Shown piece by piece: positions 58,340-64,000 of a DNA stretch of 64,000 nucleotides (within the stretch, counting starts at the first letter, position 1; every line of letters begins with the position of its first letter). Origin of the DNA: Gigantopelta aegis. Taxonomy: Eukaryota > Mollusca > Gastropoda > Neomphalida > Peltospiridae. The notes under the pieces are model-generated. The model did not search any database and was not told the DNA's origin. It saw nothing but the letters and a program-made list of their open reading frames with translations. The position numbers and the translations under genes were made by a program. The stretch is taken from contig NC_054704.1 in NCBI RefSeq assembly GCF_016097555.1, positions 29,404,018 through 29,468,017 of the forward strand, written 5' to 3'.

Positions 58340-58870
58340 AGGAGTAATTTATGTGGTGGCAACAAGGTTCCCAATATGTTGGTCCTAATCCTACCTTCCA
58401 ATGCATCACGACTGGTGAATGAGAGATACTTTGCTGCTAATTTAAAGGAGTAGTTTATGTGGTAGCAGCAAGGTTCCCAATATGTTGTTCCTAATCCTAC
58501 CATCCAGTGTATCACGACTGGTGAATGAGAGATACTTTGCTGCTAATTTAAAGGAGTAGTTTATGTGGTAGCAGCAAGGTTTTCAATATGTTGTTCCTAA
58601 TCCTACCATCCAGTGCATCACGACTGGTGAATGAGAGATACTTTGCTGCTAATTTAAAGGAGTAGTTTATGTGGTAGCAGCAAGGTTCCCAATATGTTGG
58701 TCCTAATCCTACCTTCCCGTGCATCACGACTGGTGAATGAGAAATACTTTGCTGCTAATTTAAAGGAGTAGTTTATGTGGTAGCAGCAAGGTTCCCAATA
58801 GGTAATATGTTGTTCCTAATCCTACCTTCTAGTGCGTCATGATTGGTGAATGAAAGATACTTTGCTGATA
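58340..58870 (+). repeat. Tandem repeat, 106-bp unit, five copies
   Basis: CCAATATGTT recurs at 58371, 58477, about 58583, 58689 and about 58795. The unit includes a diverged piece of the SINE body (GAGATACTTTGCTGCTAATT, GTGGTAGCAGCAAGG). Confidence 0.9.
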
Positions 58871-60861
58871 ATGTCTGTTGAAAAGCAAGTTTCTAGAAAC
58901 CTAAGTAAGCTTTGTGGCCAAGTGAATAGGCTGCTTGACTGTCAGGCTGATGACAGTGGTTTACATATTTAAATAAAGCTGACTTACACTTTAATTCATC
59001 TTTCTCATCTATCATTTTCATTATCTTAATATAAAACTTTTTTTTCAATTTCTCCCTTGAGTTTAATGTTTCAACCCTGTTCTGTTAATTTCATGTGCCT
59101 TGTGTCTTCTATCCACACCATCTCAACTTCCTCCTGGATGCAGTCTCTGTATACTTCCGTCATCCTCTGCCGCTAATAAAGCTAGTCTCTCTTCCCCCCC
59201 CCCCCCTCCCCGGTAGTAGGAGAGTTCTGGTATAGTGGGTGGTTACAAGTGCCTCTTAACAGTGTCAGAAGTACCCACAACATTGCAAAGTGGTCAGACT
59301 AAACCAACAGCTAATGCAACAGGAAATGGCAGATGTGTGGCATAAATGTAGCATTTGGAGAGACAAGGATTGCGATCTGGAGGTGGACAGCAAAAGAAAT
59401 TAATATATAGGTTAATAACATGGGTTAATACATAGAAGATAATAAATGAGTTACAAAATGAGTTATAAAATTTATGTTCCAAGTGAATGAATTTTCAGTG
59501 TCATGAGCTTTAGCGTGGGATAAATTAATTTGTAGTTATTTATTACAAATAACTAAAACTAATTTGTAGTTTCAACTTTGACATAGGACCTTTAAAGTAT
59601 GTGATATCATTGTGTATTTTTGCCAAATCATGATAACCTCATATTTAATACTGCAAAGTCATTGGTTTATAAGTGTCAAATTGTCCAATAATATTATGAT
59701 TTGATTTTTACTTTCCCGGTTATGAGTGTCTGCTGGGATAATAAAACAAATTTTCAAATGGATGACATGGATATTATAGGATTAATATATATATATATAT
59801 ATATATGTTAGAGACTTGAGACATAGCAGGCGACATATATATTTTTAATGTGCTGGACTGTCATTAAACAAACACTCCATTGTCTTGACCGAAATGGAAG
59901 ATCACTTTTTCAAATGAAGCTGTGTGTGACACTATCACCAATTTGACTGCATCATGTTACCATCTGACAACAGTGTTTGTTTCCTGTTGGCCAAAGTTTC
60001 TTCCTGTCAGCCTTGTTAATGACAGAGCCATCTCAAAAGCATTGACAGTTTTATTGATTTCACCATATACGGTTTCTGTCCCATTGTGGCAAGTTAACTG
60101 TCTGATTAATGGAAGACCGGCCTGTGGTGCAGCAGACTCATTACACTGAAGAACAATTTCAGACGTCTGCTGCCAACATGACATGAATGCTGTTCTCTTA
60201 AAATCTGATGTCACTTGTGTGGACTCCACTTTCATAGACATAAAAACCTGAATACAGTTTAAACTGTGTTGATACGTTTTGCACCATGTGAAAACATTTG
60301 TTATGTTGTAGATAATGTACTTCTCACATAGTGTGTGTGTGTGTATATCATTCACAGAGTTGATTCAGTTTACACAGTGTAACAATAATGTGTTTTTGTT
60401 TGTTTACTTAGGTTTTACAAAATGGCTGTTTCAGAAATTGAAACATTTATATAAAATATTTAGTTTTTTAAATTTATTTAATTTTATTGTACATTTTTAA
60501 TTTTAAATTTTTGTTTTATACTACTTATATTAACATTTATATAGTTAAGGCCCCCCACAGGGATACTTCTTAAATCTAGACTCTTAAAAGTTAAGGAGCA
60601 TTGGAGCTCCTGGTTATAACCACAGGTATCCCAAACATTAACATCAGATATGTTATAGTAATGTTATATAATAAAGAGTATATATATATAACTATAGTAT
60701 TTGTATTAGGGTTTTCTGTTTGGGGGTACCTGTGGTTATAACCCACAGCAAGGAGATGAGACATTGAAAAAAAGGATTATTGTCACAGGAAATGTTGACT
60801 ATCCATTCTAGCCCGTGTTACACAATTGTTACAAAAACCTGTGGTATGTGTTGTCCTTTCA

Positions 60862-61095
60862 CCGGCCTCTGTAGTATAGTGATTAAGCAGGTAGGTACTG
60901 GGTTCAAGTCTCAGTACCAGCTCCAATACAGAATGAGTGTTAGTGAGTCAATGGAGAGGTCTAAGACCGCTACACTGAGCTTCATTTTACTATACTGTTA
61001 ACCCAATGTCTTGGATAGCCTAAATAGCTGAGCTGTGCCCAAAACAGCTTGATTGGACCTTAATTGGATTTGAGCACAAAAATCAAGTTAAAGTA
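60862..61095 (+). mobile_element. SINE type C
   Basis: A head resembling type A (CCGGCCTCTGTAGTATAG, GGTACTGGGTTCAAGTCTC) joined to a different body (AGCTGAGCTGTGCCCAAAAC, TTAATTGGATTTGAGCAC). A partial second copy of this body lies at 62738-62903. Confidence 0.75.
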
Positions 61096-61256
61096 ATAAA
61101 TAATATAATAATTAATACTAGTCTTATCTGTGGACTGCTATTTTTTTTTTTTTTTTTAAATTAAAAGAAAGAAAATCCCTTTCACTCTATAAATTGGAAG
61201 AAAAAACATAATGCATGTACATTGTACCTGGTGGCAGTGAGTTTTGTTTTTAACAC

Positions 61257-61623
61257 TTTAAAGGGACATTCCCGAGTTTGCTGCAATTTTAAAGATGTTT
61301 TCGACTAACAGAGACTTTTTAACAATTGTAATTGCATAGCAAAAATATTTTTCTGTATAGCATATTAGTGGCTGTATACTGAACGTGTTTCTGATCGTTA
61401 AGATGACCAGAAACACATTGAATATACAGACACTGATATTTTAAACAAGTTAATATATTTAATACGTGTTTCTGATCGTAAAAGATGACCAGAAACATAT
61501 TTAATATACAGACACTGATATTTTAAACAAGTTAATATATTTAATATGTAAGTTTAATCGTAGAAATATTTTATTAGTCGGAAACATCTTACAATGCAGC
61601 AAACTCAGGAATGTCCCTTTAAA
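61257..61623. mobile_element. MITE family TTTAAAGGGACAT, second copy
   Basis: The same ends as the copy at 18129, read in the opposite interior orientation. An internal segment of about 80 bp (GTGTTTCTGATCGT to TTAATATATTTAATA) is tandemly duplicated. Confidence 0.8.
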
Positions 61624-62737
61624 CTAGAATCCTCAGAATTACCATATGTTTGTCAGTTGGCCAATGTGTGTTTCGTTACCTTTTATTTCTTATTAGTTAG
61701 TTTGCAAGGTATTATTCACAGACTGATAGCATAAAGCTTATCAAAGATTACAGTTTTCTCTTTAATGTTTAAGATTTTTTTTTCTTCTTGATAAGGTGAT
61801 TGTGAAAAAATGCATGAGAAAAATATTACCTTATGAAATCTTTTATATATTTTTTTATCAGGCAGGATTGTTTAACACTTGTTGTTTTAAACTTAAAATG
61901 AATATATAATTTAGCTACTTGTCTTCCCTTTTTTTTTTTTTCTTCTTTTTTTTTTTTTCTTTTTTTTTTGGGGGGAGGGGGTCTTTCGTTTTTTTATACC
62001 ATCTACCATTATTAAACAGTTGTTAAATGTTCAGCCCATAAAAAGTACATGCTAATGTACTTTTCTTCATTATTTGAAAACAGATACAATCTCTAATCAA
62101 ATGTGAGAAGCTGATGAGGTCAGGAAAATCAAATAAAGATTTTGGGAAAACAATTCGTGGTAACATAACTTCTCATCACTTTAACCTTTCTTCAGTGTTA
62201 CAAATCCTCTTTCCATTCATTTCCCTTGGCGCTTCAAACTATCAAAATGTTGAAAATTGTTCAATAGATTATTTCTGCCAGCTTCAACAGCTGATGTTGC
62301 CGTTGTCAATTCCAGACATGCAATGTCTAACTGACTTGACCCCAGTGAGAAATTGATTAGGCTGTTGCATGTCGCAATCACCCAAAAAAAGCCCCAACCC
62401 AAGTGGGATGAGCACAGGGTTGTAGCTTGTAGTGAGAAAATTCCCCCAATTAGAATCTCATCCATAAATCTCTTCATGTCCTGTGCTTAAACAAATTCAG
62501 TCTAATCCCATCACACGTTCAAGTCAATGGTAGAGCACTTTCTTTGGCGAGAGACTAAGATATCGATAATTGTGCAACTAATTGTACAGCCATTTTCAGC
62601 CGGTGTCTTGTTTTGTGCAGAATTTCTAATTAATCTTGTACTTCGTTTAAACAATTTTTTTTAACCAGTTTTCTGTTTCTCTTCTTTTCTCTTCGATTAA
62701 ACTTTGAACAAATGGAAATGTCATAAATATATGTATA

Positions 62738-62903
62738 AAATGACTCAATGGGTAAGTGTAAGACAACTGCTCCATCTTCGATCTCACTAACCACTAAAAC
62801 CTAACCCACTGTCCTGAACAGACAGCCCAGATAGCTGAGGTGTGTGCCCAGGACAGCATGCTTGAACCTTAATTGGATATAAGCACGAAAATAACTTGAA
62901 ATG
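62738..62903 (+). mobile_element. SINE type C, partial
   Basis: GCCCAGATAGCTGAGGTGTG and CTTAATTGGATATAAGCAC match the body of the element at 60862. The head is missing. Confidence 0.72.
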
Positions 62904-63130
62904 AAATGAACAATCACTTTTAAATCACTTATTACCAGTACTGTTAGGATGCTACTAATCTATAGAAGGAGTGCTAAGTGAAGCTAAGTTTCAGAATTGT
63001 TACTTGTACCAGCTTGGTCAGTACCGTATTTATTGTCATCATGTTAGCCAGTATTGGAGATTATGGAATACTAAAATAACAACAATGAGATTACTGTAAG
63101 TGATTCTGATCTTGTGTTCAATTTGCTGAA

Positions 63131-63166
<36 letters not shown>

Positions 63167-63593
63167 ATAAAAGTGTTTTTATATCCATACAACAAGACTA
63201 AATGGATGTGTAATAAATTGAATTACTAGTCCATTCCAGCCAGATTTTAAGATGGTTGATTCTGGTTGATCCTGTCTGTGTGAAAGTAATATAAAACTTA
63301 TTAAAATATCTGTTCTTGGTAAACAGATCATTGGTAGATTTTGGATTCTTTTATATTTAAAAAAATATATATATTATTGTTGTTTTAGGTTGGTTTTTTT
63401 GTTGTTGTTTTTGTTTTGCTCCACAAAATATAAGTACTTGGACTAGTAATCAATGTTTTTGTAAATAGTAGGGTATCATATATCATCTTGATAATGACTA
63501 ATTATTACACGGATACCACCTGTTTAGCATAGCATTTTCCCAGACGCTTGTTTGCAAGAGTGTAGATACGAGACTATGACCTCATTCTGGAAC

Positions 63594-63886
63594 AGCCAGG
63601 ATGTAGGCCAGTGGTAAAGCGCCTGCCTGATGCACGGTCAGTCTGGGATTGATTCCCATCGGTAGGCCCATTGGGCTATTTCTCACTTTAGCCAGTGCAA
63701 AGGCTGTGGTATGTGCTATCCTGTCTATGGGATGGTGCATATAAAAGATCCCTTGCTACTAATGAAAAAAATGTAGTGGGTTTCCTTTCTAAGACTGTAT
63801 GTCAAAATTAACATATGTTTGACATCCAGTAGCCGATGACTAATAAATCAATGTGCTCTAGTGGTGTCGTTAAACAAAACAAACTT
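63594..63886 (+). mobile_element. SINE type B, full
   Basis: Head GGATGTAGGCCAGTGGTAAAG, GGGATTGATTCC in the B-box position, body with AAAAGATCCCTTGCTACTAA, and tail GTGGTGTCGTTAAAC. Confidence 0.9.
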
Positions 63887-64000
63887 TAAATTTTATCATT
63901 CTGGAACATAATACCAGAAGGCATCAAGAGCATCAGTCATGATTGGTGTTCAATTTGTCAGTACTGCCTGATTTAATATATATCCTTTCTGAAATCATAA

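Larger units (their letters stand above)
39472..64000 (+). other. EFR3 intron 5 (apparently at least 24.5 kb)
   Basis: I searched for the next EFR3 segment (the RIAGIRGIQG-like region) and saw none, so this interval is treated as one intron. It contains the repeats and transposons listed separately. The intervening stretches 41045-42180, 48250-48760, 49100-50340, 51700-52420, 59000-60850 and 61630-63590 carry no gene I can support. Confidence 0.6.

Overview
This is a stretch of an animal nuclear genome, almost certainly a mollusc. The supported genes are split into short exons with GT/AG introns, the sequence is AT-rich, and much of it is transposon-derived. The mollusc assignment is an inference from protein similarity and from tRNA-derived SINE and MITE families of a type I associate with gastropods and bivalves; no species marker is present.

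Three host genes can be read exon by exon. (1) Minus strand, 12060 down to 6346: the first four coding exons of a Rho-associated kinase (ROCK), from the start codon to just past the ATP-binding lysine. The rest lies beyond the left edge. (2) Plus strand, 16314-28281: a complete eight-exon gene for replication protein A 32 kDa subunit (RPA2, 264 residues), with a 19-nt first coding exon and an E2F-type site upstream. (3) Plus strand, 30182-39471: the first five coding exons of EFR3, the palmitoylated plasma-membrane scaffold for phosphatidylinositol 4-kinase. I found no further EFR3 exon, so its fifth intron appears to fill 39472-64000. ROCK and RPA2 are divergent with start codons 4.25 kb apart; RPA2 and EFR3 are tandem, 1.9 kb apart. 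They act in different processes (cytoskeletal signalling, DNA replication/repair, phosphoinositide supply) and nothing suggests co-regulation.

The rest is dominated by mobile DNA. Tc1-like transposons: one with an intact DD34E transposase and a sibling with a stop and a frameshift. An LTR retrotransposon family: a solo LTR in RPA2 intron 6 and a deleted copy with integrase-before-RT order in EFR3 intron 5. There is also a jockey-type LINE fragment, several MITE families including pogo/Tigger-like ones, and three SINE families. A 1.47-kb minisatellite of 19-bp units produces three long but spurious minus-strand reading frames.

The least explained structures are an 87-bp perfect inverted repeat in RPA2 intron 2 and a 1.2-kb segment in RPA2 intron 1 bordered by oppositely oriented clusters of a ~22-bp motif.
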